Shown here: piece after piece, positions 24,994 to 33,672 of the stretch
Numbering within the stretch: the stretch's first letter is position 1
How the letters are laid out: each line of letters starts with the position of its first letter
Origin: Epilithonimonas hispanica
GTDB taxonomy: Bacteria; Bacteroidota; Bacteroidia; Flavobacteriales; Weeksellaceae
DNA length: 49,011 bases
Assembly (NCBI RefSeq): GCF_003385395.1
Contig: NZ_QNUG01000028.1
Span: forward strand, 1 to 49,011
Reading direction: 5' to 3'
Notes under the pieces: generated by a model
What the model was told of the DNA's origin: nothing
The model's database searches: none
The model's input: only the letters and a program-made list of their open reading frames with translations
Position numbers and translations under genes: made by a program

Positions 24994-26139
24994 ATGGCTA
25001 AGCTCTTCCGCATTACAACAGTTCCAATTTCTCTAGAAAAATTATTGGGAAAACAACTGACGTTTATGAACCAACATTATGATGTGACGGCTATTTCAGC
25101 GGATAAAGAAAATCTAGATAGAGTAGGCAAGGAGCTTGGGGTCAAAACCCATACTATAGAAATGACACGTAAGATTACACCTTTACAAGATTTGAAATCT
25201 TTATGGGAGATGTATACTTACCTGAAAAAAGAAAAACCGGAGATAGTACATTCGCACACACCAAAAGCTGGGCTTATTGGCATGTTAGCAGCAAAACTAG
25301 CTGGTGTAAAAGTGAGGTTGCATACAGTAGCAGGTTTGCCTCTTATGGAGACAATGGGTATCAAAAGAAAAGTTCTAAACCAAGTAGAAAAACTGACCTA
25401 CGCTTGCGCTACAAATGTCTATCCTAATTCCAAAGGTTTATATGACTTCATTTTAAAAGAAAAACTAGGCAAAGTGGATCAATTGAAAGTCATTGGCAAT
25501 GGTAGTACAAATGGCATTGATGTCAACTATTTTGATTGTTCTCTGTTTTCAGATGATGATAATTTTAGGCTTAGACAAGAACTCAATATTTCCAAAGATG
25601 ATTTTGTCTTCATTTTTGTAGGCAGACTGGTAAAGGATAAGGGAATCAATGAGTTGGTTTCTGCTTTCAAGTTTCTTCAACTCTCCAATTCTCCAGCCCT
25701 CAAACTTTTGCTGGTAGGTCCTTTGGAGCAAGATTTAGATCCTTTATCTCAAGAGGTTTTGGATGAGATAGAAAATAATCCAGGGATTGTATCTGTTGGA
25801 TTCCGGAAAGATGTAAGGCCTTATTTCGCAATGAGTAATGCATTAGCATTTCCAAGTTATAGGGAAGGTTTTCCAAACGTTGTATTGCAGGCTTTAGCAA
25901 TGGGTTTGCCTGCATTGGTATCAAATATCAATGGGTGTAATGAGATTGTTGCTCATCAACAGAATGGACTGATTTTTCAACCCAAAGAATCTCATGATTT
26001 ACAAGAAGCTATGAAGCTATGTTTAGATTCTGAAATCTATAATAAGCTTCAAGTATCTGCGAGAGATAGTGTGATGAAATATAAACAGGAGCTGATTTGG
26101 GAATTGCTGAAGAAAAACTATGATAATTTATTAGATTGA
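24994..26139 (+). CDS. Glycosyltransferase family 4 (CapM/PglA-like)
   Basis: A 381-residue GT-B enzyme. The start MAKLFRITTVPISLEKLLGK was chosen over a TTG at 24937 because a -7 promoter element lies between. IVHSHTPKAGLIGMLAAKLAGVK-VRLHTVAGLP is the signature of the branch that acts early on lipid-linked sugars (CapM/PglA type). The donor half has VFIFVGRLVKDKGINELV, LLLVGPLEQDLD and SYREGFPNVVLQALAMGLP (E-x7 with Gln-Ala in place of the second Glu context). It stands alone, 2.9 kb after the main locus, with its own promoter. It may build the first linkages of the same polymer; no sugar-phosphate transferase is visible beside it. Confidence 0.88.
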   Translation: MAKLFRITTVPISLEKLLGKQLTFMNQHYDVTAISADKENLDRVGKELGVKTHTIEMTRKITPLQDLKSLWEMYTYLKKEKPEIVHSHTPKAGLIGMLAAKLAGVKVRLHTVAGLPLMETMGIKRKVLNQVEKLTYACATNVYPNSKGLYDFILKEKLGKVDQLKVIGNGSTNGIDVNYFDCSLFSDDDNFRLRQELNISKDDFVFIFVGRLVKDKGINELVSAFKFLQLSNSPALKLLLVGPLEQDLDPLSQEVLDEIENNPGIVSVGFRKDVRPYFAMSNALAFPSYREGFPNVVLQALAMGLPALVSNINGCNEIVAHQQNGLIFQPKESHDLQEAMKLCLDSEIYNKLQVSARDSVMKYKQELIWELLKKNYDNLLD

Positions 26140-26292
26140 TAAACATTGATTTTTGGTTAAAAATGTTTGGATGAAAATTCTAAATAAGATGAGCGAAATT
26201 AACCACATTTGATAGCGTGATTTTTGTATTAGAAATCAAGACATAATCAAGGTAATACAAAAAATAAAGTATTTAATATAGAATAGGAAAGC

Positions 26293-26317
26293 CAATCAAA
26301 TATGATTGTTTTTTTTT
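26293..26317 (+). terminator. Intrinsic terminator downstream of the GT4
   Basis: CAATCA-AATA-TGATTG hairpin followed by about nine T, roughly 155 bp after the GT4 stop. The rest of 26140-26445 holds only this and the promoter-like site at 26389. Confidence 0.6.
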
Positions 26318-26388
26318 GTTGCTGAAAAACTAGATAATCAATTTTCATAAAAATGTTTTCTACAATTGTTTTTTTCATAAAATAGTAA

Positions 26389-26404
26389 TGGCACAGCCTT
26401 TGTA
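26389..26404 (+). promoter_or_regulatory. Sigma-54-like promoter
   Basis: TGGCAC-N5-TTGTA resembles the -24/-12 consensus TGGCAC-N5-TTGCA/T with one change at the -12 element. It lies 42 bp before the ATG of the outer-membrane barrel gene. Confidence 0.4.
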
Positions 26405-26445
26405 AATTATTAAAAAGATAATTAGAAACTAAAAATTTATACGAT

Positions 26446-27036
26446 ATGAAAAAATTATTATTAGGAGCATTTGTTATTGCCGCAGGTTTTTTTTCCTCTG
26501 CAAACGCTCAGATACAAGAAGGCAACTGGATGGTAGGAAGTAGTATTATTTCTAGTAGATTTGGATTAAATACAGGAGCTGGTTATGACATAGCTCTACA
26601 ACCAAAAGCAGCTTACTTTATCAAAGATAATGTAGCGTTAGGAGGGTATGTTAATTTAGGAATTAGTAAAGTAACAAAAGGAAGTCCAACTGCTTTTGAT
26701 TATGGTGTTGGAGCGTTGGGTAGATATTATCTTTCCCCTGGCGAACAAGGTGTAGATAATCTTTTGAATCACGGACGCTGGTTTTTTGAAGGTAATGTTG
26801 GGATTGGAGGAAGATCCATAGAGAATGCAGATTCTACTACAGGACTTGATTTTGGGGTTGGGCCAGGTTATTCCTATTTTATTACGCCTAATATCGGTAT
26901 TGAAGGTTTGGTAAAATACGTTGGGAGAGCAGGATTTGGAAATGAGGGTCTTAACTCTAATATCACTTTCAATGTAGGTTTCAGTATATATTTACCAACT
27001 TCTCATGCTAAAAGAATTGCCAACGAAGTAAAATAA
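26446..27036 (+). CDS. Outer membrane beta-barrel (porin-like) protein
   Basis: The 196-residue protein has signal peptide MKKLLLGAFVIAAGFFSSANAQ, cleaved after 'NA-Q'. The mature part has about eight amphipathic Gly-rich strands (VALGGYVNLGISKVTKG, FFEGNVGIGGRSIE, LDFGVGPGYSYFITPNIGIEGLVKYVG, ITFNVGFSIYLP). It ends in a tail after the last strand, like OmpX/OMP_b-brl proteins. The ligand is unknown. It is monocistronic: a terminator follows at 27059, and a sigma-54-like site lies upstream. Confidence 0.85.
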   Translation: MKKLLLGAFVIAAGFFSSANAQIQEGNWMVGSSIISSRFGLNTGAGYDIALQPKAAYFIKDNVALGGYVNLGISKVTKGSPTAFDYGVGALGRYYLSPGEQGVDNLLNHGRWFFEGNVGIGGRSIENADSTTGLDFGVGPGYSYFITPNIGIEGLVKYVGRAGFGNEGLNSNITFNVGFSIYLPTSHAKRIANEVK

Positions 27037-27058
27037 TTATAAGTTAAAAATATAATTA

Positions 27059-27083
27059 AACCGGCTTTTGTCGGTTTTTTTAT
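27059..27083 (+). terminator. Intrinsic terminator of the barrel gene
   Basis: AAACCG / CGGTTT stem with an eight-nt loop and seven T. It contains the TTG that could otherwise be taken as the start of the next gene. Confidence 0.85.
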
Positions 27084-27094
27084 TAATATTAATT

Positions 27095-27937
27095 ATGGAA
27101 TATATAAACACGATTTATAAGGTTTTAGAAAGATGGTACATCAGTTTAGCTGAATTGACACCAAGATTAGTGGTAGGGATTTTAGTCTTCTTATTTTTCC
27201 TTACAACCAGTAAGTATCTCAGCCGATGGTCAGTGAAACTCTTTCACAAATTCTTTCCAAAAACAAAAAGCGATTCTGTCGTAACGCTTATCGCGGTATT
27301 CAAATTTCTGATTATTCTGATGGGGACTTTTATCGCATTAGAAATAATGGGTTTCAGTGGTTTCTTTATGAAGTTCTTAGGAAGTTTAGGAGTTGCCGGG
27401 GTGATTGCAGGTGTCGCACTGAAAGATTTAGTTTCAAGTATATTCTCAGGAATGTTGGTGAATGTTGATAAGGCCTTCAAAATTGGAGATTATGTCACGA
27501 TTGGTGGCAACTCTGGGACAGTTCAGGATATTGGATTGTTGACAACTAAATTAATTACTGATGACAGCAAAAAAGTTTACATTCCCAATCAGGTGATTTT
27601 CAATTCTCCATTTTTCAATATTACAGCATCACCTCAACGTAGGATTATTCTGGATTTCGAAATTCCTGTAGGAGAAGATATTAGTAAAGCTAAACAAGCG
27701 GTTCTAGACGAAATAAAAACATTGGAACACATTGACAAAGCAGATTCAATAGATGTTATTTTTACTAATGTGAAACAAGGGTTGTTTACAATGCAAGTTA
27801 AGTTTTGGTTAGAAATTGGTGGTAATTTTACGAATGTGAAAAGTGATGCTATTATGAAAATCAATGAAAGACTTGTCAAAGAGAATATTGAACTCGTGAC
27901 GCCTACAAGTATTAATATCACTAATACAACAGCATAA
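27095..27937 (+). CDS. Small-conductance mechanosensitive channel (MscS family)
   Basis: A 280-residue protein from ATG 27095; a TTG at 27068 lies in the preceding terminator and was rejected. Three membrane segments come first, the third being the Gly/Ala-rich pore helix MKFLGSLGVAGVIAGVALKD. The MscS beta-domain follows (FKIGDYVTIGGNSGTVQDIG, then KKVYIPNQVIFNSPFFN) and then the C-terminal alpha/beta domain. It opens on hypo-osmotic shock to release solutes from the cytoplasm. The length is normal. It shares a bidirectional terminator with the convergent gene. Confidence 0.95.
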   Translation: MEYINTIYKVLERWYISLAELTPRLVVGILVFLFFLTTSKYLSRWSVKLFHKFFPKTKSDSVVTLIAVFKFLIILMGTFIALEIMGFSGFFMKFLGSLGVAGVIAGVALKDLVSSIFSGMLVNVDKAFKIGDYVTIGGNSGTVQDIGLLTTKLITDDSKKVYIPNQVIFNSPFFNITASPQRRIILDFEIPVGEDISKAKQAVLDEIKTLEHIDKADSIDVIFTNVKQGLFTMQVKFWLEIGGNFTNVKSDAIMKINERLVKENIELVTPTSINITNTTA

Positions 27938-27941
27938 AAAT

Positions 27942-27969
27942 AAAACTCAGGAATTACTTCTTGAGTTTT
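27942..27969. terminator. Bidirectional terminator
   Basis: AAAACTCA / TGAGTTTT stem lies between the MscS gene and the convergent minus-strand gene. Its right arm overlaps the end of the minus-strand coding region. T-runs occur on both strands. Confidence 0.75.
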
Positions 27970-28460
27970 TTGTTTTTATTAAAATTAATAGAATCTTTTT
28001 CTTTATGAATTGTCGCAACAGAATCATCAACGGCAATATATTCTCCCATTATAAAATCTTCATTTTTTGGTATTGTGTCCTCTTCTATAATATCGACAAG
28101 TCCGGTTGTTGCAACACAATTTTCCTTTTCAGACTTCGAACAACCTATTAATAATAAGATTAATGATAATAATCCTAGCGATAATCTACTATTTTGAAGA
28201 CTTAAAGGAACATAACGAAAAAGCTTTTCTTTAATCTTCACCGATTTATAATCATTAATATTCAATTGATGATTATAAAATCTTCCACAAATATTCTCAT
28301 CGGATTTTTCTTCGATAATTTCTTGAATTTCCTGAGAGTTTTTTTCAGTAAAGTCAATCACACATTTGCTACAAACGGAACAAAATCTCCCTTTTTCTTC
28401 AGGTGACATCTCGTTCCAGTTTTCCGAGCAAGGATTGGGAATGCAAATTTTATTCATCAA
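27954..28460 (-). CDS. Zinc-ribbon-like hypothetical protein with one membrane segment
   Basis: The 168-residue protein starts KICIPNPCSENWNEMSPEEKGRFCSVCSKCVIDFTE. This Cys-rich head (C-x-ENW, then C-x2-C-x2-C) is common in Flavobacteriia proteins of unknown role and could bind a metal. A single hydrophobic segment (LGLLSLILLLIGCSK, about residues 94-108) follows, and an acidic, Lys-rich tail ends the protein. No function is known to me. It has no operon partner. The start could be either of two adjacent ATGs. Confidence 0.75.
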   Translation of the reverse strand: MMNKICIPNPCSENWNEMSPEEKGRFCSVCSKCVIDFTEKNSQEIQEIIEEKSDENICGRFYNHQLNINDYKSVKIKEKLFRYVPLSLQNSRLSLGLLSLILLLIGCSKSEKENCVATTGLVDIIEEDTIPKNEDFIMGEYIAVDDSVATIHKEKDSINFNKNKKLKK

Positions 28461-28484
28461 TTTATTTTAAATCAATGCATTAAA

Positions 28485-28510
28485 AAACCGTTCCAAAAAT
28501 GAAACGGTTT
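28485..28510 (-). terminator. Terminator of sucC
   Basis: AAACCGTT / AACGGTTT stem; on the minus strand it is followed by a U-tract (A-run at 28482-28487). It lies 25 bp after the sucC stop. Confidence 0.75.
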
Positions 28511-28534
28511 CTTTATTTATTTTAAAATTTTAGC

Positions 28535-29725
28535 TTAAGCCAAAACTTCTTTTACTTTGTTTGCTGCTTCCTCAAGAGTAATTGCAGAGTGGATTGGTAA
28601 TCCAGCATCGTCAATTAATTGCTTAGCTTCAACAGCGTTAGTCCCTTGCAATCTTACGATTAATGGAACAGGAAGGCTTCCCATTGCGTTATAAGCATCT
28701 ACAACACCTTGAGCAACTCTGTCGCATCTTACGATTCCTCCGAAGATGTTAATCAAGATAGCTTTTACGTTCGGGTCTCTCAAGATGATTCCGAAAGCCG
28801 TTTGAACTCTCGCAGCATCAGCAGTTCCACCCACGTCTAGGAAGTTTGCAGGGTTACCACCAGACAATTTGATGATATCCATAGTTGCCATTGCAAGACC
28901 AGCTCCGTTTACCATACAAGCAACGTTTCCGTCCAATTTCACGAAGTTAAGACCAGCCTCGCCAGCTTCTACATCCATTGGATCTTCTTCTCTCTTATCT
29001 CTAAGTTCAGCAAGGTCTTTATGTCTGTAAAGTGCGTTGTCATCTAGGGTTACTTTAGCATCTACAGCGATAATTTTGTCATCAGAAGTTTTCAAAACCG
29101 GGTTGATTTCGAAAAGAGAAGCATCAATACCGATGTAAGCATTGTAAAGAGACGTGATGAATTTTGTAAATTCTTTGAAAGCGTTACCAGAAAGACCTAG
29201 GTTGAAAGCGATTTTTCTAGCTTGAAAACCTTGTAGTCCGTAAGCCGCATCAATCACTTCTTTGTGAATCAAGTGAGGCGTAACTTCAGCAACGTGCTCA
29301 ATGTCCATTCCACCTTCAGTTGAATAAACAACAGTGTTTTTTCCAAGCGCTCTGTCCAAAAGGATAGAAACGTAAAATTCTTTAGTTTCTGACTCGCCAG
29401 GATAATATACGTCTTCAGCTACCAAAACAGAATTTACCAATTTACCTTCAGCAGAAGTCTGAGGTGTAATTAGTTGCATCCCGATGATGTTTCCAGCGTT
29501 TTCTTTAAGTTTATCCATATTTGGAGAAAACTTAACACCACCACCTTTTCCACGTCCACCTGCGTGGATCTGAGCTTTTACAACCCATCCTTGTGCGCCG
29601 GTTTCAGCAGTTAATTTTTCAGCAGCAGCAACTGCTTCGTCCACATTGTTTGCAACAAAACCACGTTGGATGTTAACCCCGTATTTTGCTAAAATCTCTT
29701 TTGATTGATACTCGTGAAGATTCAT
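28535..29725 (-). CDS. sucC: Succinyl-CoA synthetase beta subunit (ADP-forming)
   Basis: The 396-residue protein has the ATP-grasp N-terminus MNLHEYQSKEILAKYGV, the nucleotide-binding stretch VVKAQIHAGGRGKGGGVKF (about residues 49-67), FEINPVL, and the C-terminal AMATMDIIKLSGG-PANFLDVGG with IFGGIVRCDRVAQGV. With SucD it converts succinyl-CoA to succinate while making ATP in the citric acid cycle. SucD is not in the window; separate loci for the two subunits are common in this group. A -7 element TAAATTTG lies 38 bp upstream. Confidence 0.97.
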   Translation of the reverse strand: MNLHEYQSKEILAKYGVNIQRGFVANNVDEAVAAAEKLTAETGAQGWVVKAQIHAGGRGKGGGVKFSPNMDKLKENAGNIIGMQLITPQTSAEGKLVNSVLVAEDVYYPGESETKEFYVSILLDRALGKNTVVYSTEGGMDIEHVAEVTPHLIHKEVIDAAYGLQGFQARKIAFNLGLSGNAFKEFTKFITSLYNAYIGIDASLFEINPVLKTSDDKIIAVDAKVTLDDNALYRHKDLAELRDKREEDPMDVEAGEAGLNFVKLDGNVACMVNGAGLAMATMDIIKLSGGNPANFLDVGGTADAARVQTAFGIILRDPNVKAILINIFGGIVRCDRVAQGVVDAYNAMGSLPVPLIVRLQGTNAVEAKQLIDDAGLPIHSAITLEEAANKVKEVLA

Positions 29726-29763
29726 AATATGTTTTGATTAATTTTTAAATTTTATAAGATTGA

Positions 29764-29771
29764 CAAATTTA
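29764..29771 (-). promoter_or_regulatory. -7 element of sucC promoter
   Basis: TAAATTTG on the minus strand fits TAnnTTTG, about 38 bp before the ATG at 29725. I see no clear TTG at -33. Confidence 0.5.
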
Positions 29772-29918
29772 AGAAAAATGACTTACGTTAAAAAGAAAAT
29801 TATAGAAGTTTTAATGACTTAAATCACTTTATCGTTTTATAATGAGAATGATAAAACCAATTGTTCTGAATTTTATATTTAAATTCTAATTTCTGGCGCG
29901 ATTTTCTAATCAAATTTT

Positions 29919-29949
29919 AATACTATTTTAATGTATAGTAATACTATTA
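29919..29949. promoter_or_regulatory. Candidate operator of the TetR gene
   Basis: ATAGTAATACTAT (29935-29947) is a perfect 13-bp dyad. The half-element TAATACTATT occurs twice, at 29919-29928 and 29940-29949. The -7-like TAATTTTG is at 29965-29972, so a bound dimer would cover the promoter. Confidence 0.55.
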
Positions 29950-30000
29950 TCGCCAAAAGTTTTATAATTTTGAAGAGTCAAAAAAATTAGATTAATATCA

Positions 30001-30675
30001 ATGAATTTTCAATTAAAATTCAAAGTTACAGAGAAACTCTATCTCAAAGATCCCGAGAAAAGCGAGCTTGGGAAATCTCTTGTGAAAAATGCCATAGAAC
30101 TGATTTTTGAAATTGGTTTCGAGCATTTTACATTCAAAAAACTGGCAACGAAAATTGGTTCTACAGAAGCTACGATTTATAGATATTTCTCTTCAAAACA
30201 CAAGCTTTTGACTTACATTCTCAATTGGTATTGGTCCTATCTAGAGTGTATTTCCCAGCTTCGGGTTTCGGAAATCAAGCTTGCGTCGGATAAACTCGAT
30301 AAGATATTAGAAATCATCACGCATCACGACAAATCTTGTGTAGAGATTGAGGATTATGACCTCGCTAAACTTCACGCCATTGTGGTTTCGGAAAGTTCTA
30401 AATCTTATTTGGTAAAGGAAGTGGACGAAATTAATAAAGATATGGTTTTCAGTCCACTGGAAAATCTGTGTGCTTTTATTTCAAATATAATTTCGGCTTC
30501 TAATCCAAAGTTTCCTTACCCAACTTCTCTTGCAAGTACATTGTTGGAAACGGCGCACGATCAGCAGTTTTTTAGCGAACATATGTCAAAATTGACAGAT
30601 AATAAAGATAATCAGAATCATAAATCTTATGTCCTGAATTATTTAAAATATTTAACATTTAATCTTACAAAATAA
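30001..30675 (+). CDS. TetR/AcrR family transcriptional regulator
   Basis: The 224-residue protein has the TetR helix-turn-helix GFEHFTFKKLATKIGSTEATIYRYFSSKHKLL (about residues 37-68). Its C-terminal part is the variable ligand-binding domain. The first 20 residues precede the usual start of the family. It is the first gene of a TetR-ABC-HlyD-TolC set, with only 4 bp before the exporter gene. By analogy it represses the set until a substrate binds; the dyad at 29935 is its likely operator. Confidence 0.9.
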   Translation: MNFQLKFKVTEKLYLKDPEKSELGKSLVKNAIELIFEIGFEHFTFKKLATKIGSTEATIYRYFSSKHKLLTYILNWYWSYLECISQLRVSEIKLASDKLDKILEIITHHDKSCVEIEDYDLAKLHAIVVSESSKSYLVKEVDEINKDMVFSPLENLCAFISNIISASNPKFPYPTSLASTLLETAHDQQFFSEHMSKLTDNKDNQNHKSYVLNYLKYLTFNLTK

Positions 30676-30679
30676 GACA

Positions 30680-32344
30680 ATGAAAACATCACCAAATGAA
30701 TATGGGCAAAAGCTCTGGCAATATATCACCAAAGAAAAAAAGGACGTCACAAATATCTATTTTTATGCGATTCTCAATGGTTTGGTTGCGCTTAGTATTC
30801 CTTTAGGGATCCAGTCGATCGTGAACTTTGTAATGGGAGCTACGATGGTAACTTCTATTTATATTTTAATATTTTTTGTGGTATTCGGAACTTTCTTGGT
30901 CGGTTTTTTCAGACTAAAAGTTTTGCAGATTATTGAGAAAATTCAGCAGAAAATTTTTGTTGAGTTCTCTATGGCTTTCACCGAGAAACTGCCGAAAGTC
31001 AATCTTTCGAGTACCAGAAAATATTACTTACCGGAATTGGTCAACCGTTTTTTTGATGTTCAGAATCTACAAAAAGGAATTTCGAAAATCCTTCTGGAAA
31101 TTCCTACCGCTTTGATTCAGATTGTGTTTGGGATTTTGTTGTTGTCGTTTTATCATCCTTGGTTTTTGGCTTTTGGAGCGTTGGTTGTCCTTTCTGTAGT
31201 TATTATTTTCAGAGCTACAATGGAAAGTGGAATCAAATCGAGCATAGACGAAAGTGATAAAAAATACGAAACAGCAGCGTGGATAGAAGATGTTGCCGCA
31301 TCTGTCCAAACATTCAAAATGCATTCTGATAACGAAGTTCATTTAGCAGGAACAGATAATCGTGTGGTCAAATATTTAGAAGATAGAAATGCGCATTTCC
31401 GAGTTTTGGTGTTCCAATACAAAACTATTGTAGCCTTCAAAGTGATTATCACATTGGCAATGTTGGCCATTGGAACTTATCTTATGATAACGCAACAGCT
31501 TAATATTGGTGCATTTATCGCAACTGAAATTGTGGTTTTAAGTATTATGTCAGCGGTGGAAAAATTAATTGTAAGCTTGGAAAGCTATTATGATATCATT
31601 GCTTCTTTTGCAAAACTCGATAAGATTACAGAACTAAAGGAGGAGAGTAATGGTGAAATTGAGTTGACTCAAAAAGATAAGGGAACCGAAATCGAGTTCA
31701 AAAATGTTGATTTTTCTTTTAATGAAACACATCCGATTTTATCAAATCTAAATTTCAAGCTTCAGGAAAATTCTATCACAGCAATAACGGGAAAAATGGG
31801 AGCCGGAAAATCATTATTATTGAATATGCTTTCCGGATTCTATGAGCCAAGTTCAGGAACGATTTTGTTTGATAAGATTCCTTTGAAAAATTTAGATAAA
31901 CAAAAATTCCGAAGCAATGTTGGTTTGTATCTAGAAAATATGAAAGTCATCCAAGGTACAGTTCAGGATAATATACTTTTAGGAAATAGCAGAAGCAACA
32001 CAGAAGATATTCTAATATTATCTGAGAAAATGGGAATTGATAACATTTCTAGTTTGTTCAGTCAAGGTTTTACAACAGAAATCAGCGAAACCGATTCTGA
32101 GCTGACATTCAGTTCAAAGAAAGAAATTCTTCTGCTTCGTGCATTATTAGGAGAAAAAAGGATGATACTTCTGGAAAACCCTTTCGCAGGAATGCCGCCG
32201 GAATTTCAGGAAAAAATGCTCAAATATCTTCAGGAAAAGAAAAAAGATACCACCATTGTTGTGGTTGCTCCAGACAAAAATTTTCTTTATAGTGCAGACC
32301 AACATTTGCATCTTGAAGATGGAACTATAAAAATGATTTCTTAA
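30680..32344 (+). CDS. ABC exporter with degenerate ATPase motifs
   Basis: A 554-residue protein with an N-terminal transmembrane domain (about residues 20-300, segments such as FYAILNGLVALSIPLGIQSI) and a C-terminal nucleotide-binding domain. Walker A GKMGAGKS is intact (about 371-378). The signature reads FSSKK where LSGGQ is expected (about 476-480). Walker B reads MILLENP, with Asp replaced by Glu and the catalytic Glu by Asn. The switch His is missing (VVAPDKN). The Q-loop also looks altered (LYLENMK). With HlyD and TolC partners it should form a trans-envelope export machine, but ATP hydrolysis is doubtful. Confidence 0.88.
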   Translation: MKTSPNEYGQKLWQYITKEKKDVTNIYFYAILNGLVALSIPLGIQSIVNFVMGATMVTSIYILIFFVVFGTFLVGFFRLKVLQIIEKIQQKIFVEFSMAFTEKLPKVNLSSTRKYYLPELVNRFFDVQNLQKGISKILLEIPTALIQIVFGILLLSFYHPWFLAFGALVVLSVVIIFRATMESGIKSSIDESDKKYETAAWIEDVAASVQTFKMHSDNEVHLAGTDNRVVKYLEDRNAHFRVLVFQYKTIVAFKVIITLAMLAIGTYLMITQQLNIGAFIATEIVVLSIMSAVEKLIVSLESYYDIIASFAKLDKITELKEESNGEIELTQKDKGTEIEFKNVDFSFNETHPILSNLNFKLQENSITAITGKMGAGKSLLLNMLSGFYEPSSGTILFDKIPLKNLDKQKFRSNVGLYLENMKVIQGTVQDNILLGNSRSNTEDILILSEKMGIDNISSLFSQGFTTEISETDSELTFSSKKEILLLRALLGEKRMILLENPFAGMPPEFQEKMLKYLQEKKKDTTIVVVAPDKNFLYSADQHLHLEDGTIKMIS

Positions 32345-32358
32345 AAATTTAGAAAAAA

Positions 32359-33672
32359 ATGGAACTAAAGTCATACGATAAAATATACCATATTCACAGA
32401 AAATCCAGAGTTAAAAGATGGTTTTTCTTTATTCTAATTGGAGGAATCATCACGCTGTTTCTTCCTTGGACTCAGAATATTAAAGTGAAAGGTAACGTTT
32501 CTTCTTTATATCAATCCCAAAGACCTCAGCAATTGAATTCTCCAATCCCTGGACGAATCATCAAATGGAATGTGAAAAATGGAGATTATGTAAAAAAAGG
32601 AGATACACTTCTTCAACTTTCCGAAATCAAAGACGATTATCTGGATCCGATGTTGGTTCAAAGAACAGAAGAACAGGTTGAAGCCAAAAAAGGCGTAAGA
32701 GATTACTATGAAGCTAAAGTTGGAACCGCTAAAAATCAACTTTTGGCGCTTAATGCTGCAAGAGATTTGAAACTTAATCAAGTTAAAATTAAAATCAGTC
32801 AGCTGAATAACAAATTAGTAGGAGAAGAAGCTGAATTAGCTGCAACTACAAACGAACTGAAATTGTCAGAAGACCAATTTGCCAGACAGAAAAAGATGTA
32901 CGATGATGGTTTGGTTTCTTTGACACAGTTCCAGCAGAGAAGTATTTCTTATCAGAATGCGATTGCTAAAAAAACAGCAACGGAGAACAAAGTAGCCCAA
33001 ACCAGACAAGAAATTCTCAATACTCAAATCGAACAAAATGCTGTAACACAGGATTATAATGAAAAGCTGAGTAAGATAGAAGGAGAGCGTTTCCAGAGTT
33101 TGGGAAATATAGAAGGAAGTGATGGCGACATTGCAAAACTTCAAAACCAAGTAGCAAATTACAAAGCGAGACAAGGTTTATATTTCATCATCGCATCTCA
33201 GGATGGTCAGGTGGTTCAGTTGAACAAAGCAGGAATTGGAGAAGTTCTGAAAGACGGTGAGAACATCGGAACCATTGTTCCTACAACTGTAGATTATGCT
33301 GTGGAAATTTATATTAAACCTGTCGACCTTCCACTTGTTAAAGAAGGACAACGTGTGATGTGTATTTTTGATGGTTTCCCAGCAATTGTTTTCTCCGGTT
33401 GGCCAGATTCCAGCTACGGAACTTTTGCAGGACAAGTGATTGCTTTGGAAAATAATATCAGTCCAAATGGTCTTTTCAAAGCTTTGGTGATTGAAGATAA
33501 GAATGAAAAAAGATGGCCACCAAAAATCAAAATGGGAACAGGTGTTCAAGGAATCGCTATTCTAAATGATGTTCCAATCTGGTACGAACTATGGCGAAAC
33601 ATCAACGGTTTTCCACCGGATTATTATGAAGTTGCAACCGCAAAATCAACAAAAGATGAAAAAGCTAAATAA
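32359..33672 (+). CDS. HlyD-type membrane fusion protein
   Basis: The 437-residue protein has a single N-terminal membrane anchor (WFFFILIGGIITLFLPW, about residues 20-36). A split biotinyl-lipoyl domain follows (LNSPIPGRIIKWNVKNGDYV, later FIIASQDGQVVQLNKAGIG), then a long coiled coil (about 105-265) and a beta-barrel domain. It would bridge the inner-membrane exporter and the TolC protein across the periplasm. It starts 14 bp after the ABC gene and overlaps the TolC gene by 17 bp, consistent with one operon. Confidence 0.92.
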   Translation: MELKSYDKIYHIHRKSRVKRWFFFILIGGIITLFLPWTQNIKVKGNVSSLYQSQRPQQLNSPIPGRIIKWNVKNGDYVKKGDTLLQLSEIKDDYLDPMLVQRTEEQVEAKKGVRDYYEAKVGTAKNQLLALNAARDLKLNQVKIKISQLNNKLVGEEAELAATTNELKLSEDQFARQKKMYDDGLVSLTQFQQRSISYQNAIAKKTATENKVAQTRQEILNTQIEQNAVTQDYNEKLSKIEGERFQSLGNIEGSDGDIAKLQNQVANYKARQGLYFIIASQDGQVVQLNKAGIGEVLKDGENIGTIVPTTVDYAVEIYIKPVDLPLVKEGQRVMCIFDGFPAIVFSGWPDSSYGTFAGQVIALENNISPNGLFKALVIEDKNEKRWPPKIKMGTGVQGIAILNDVPIWYELWRNINGFPPDYYEVATAKSTKDEKAK

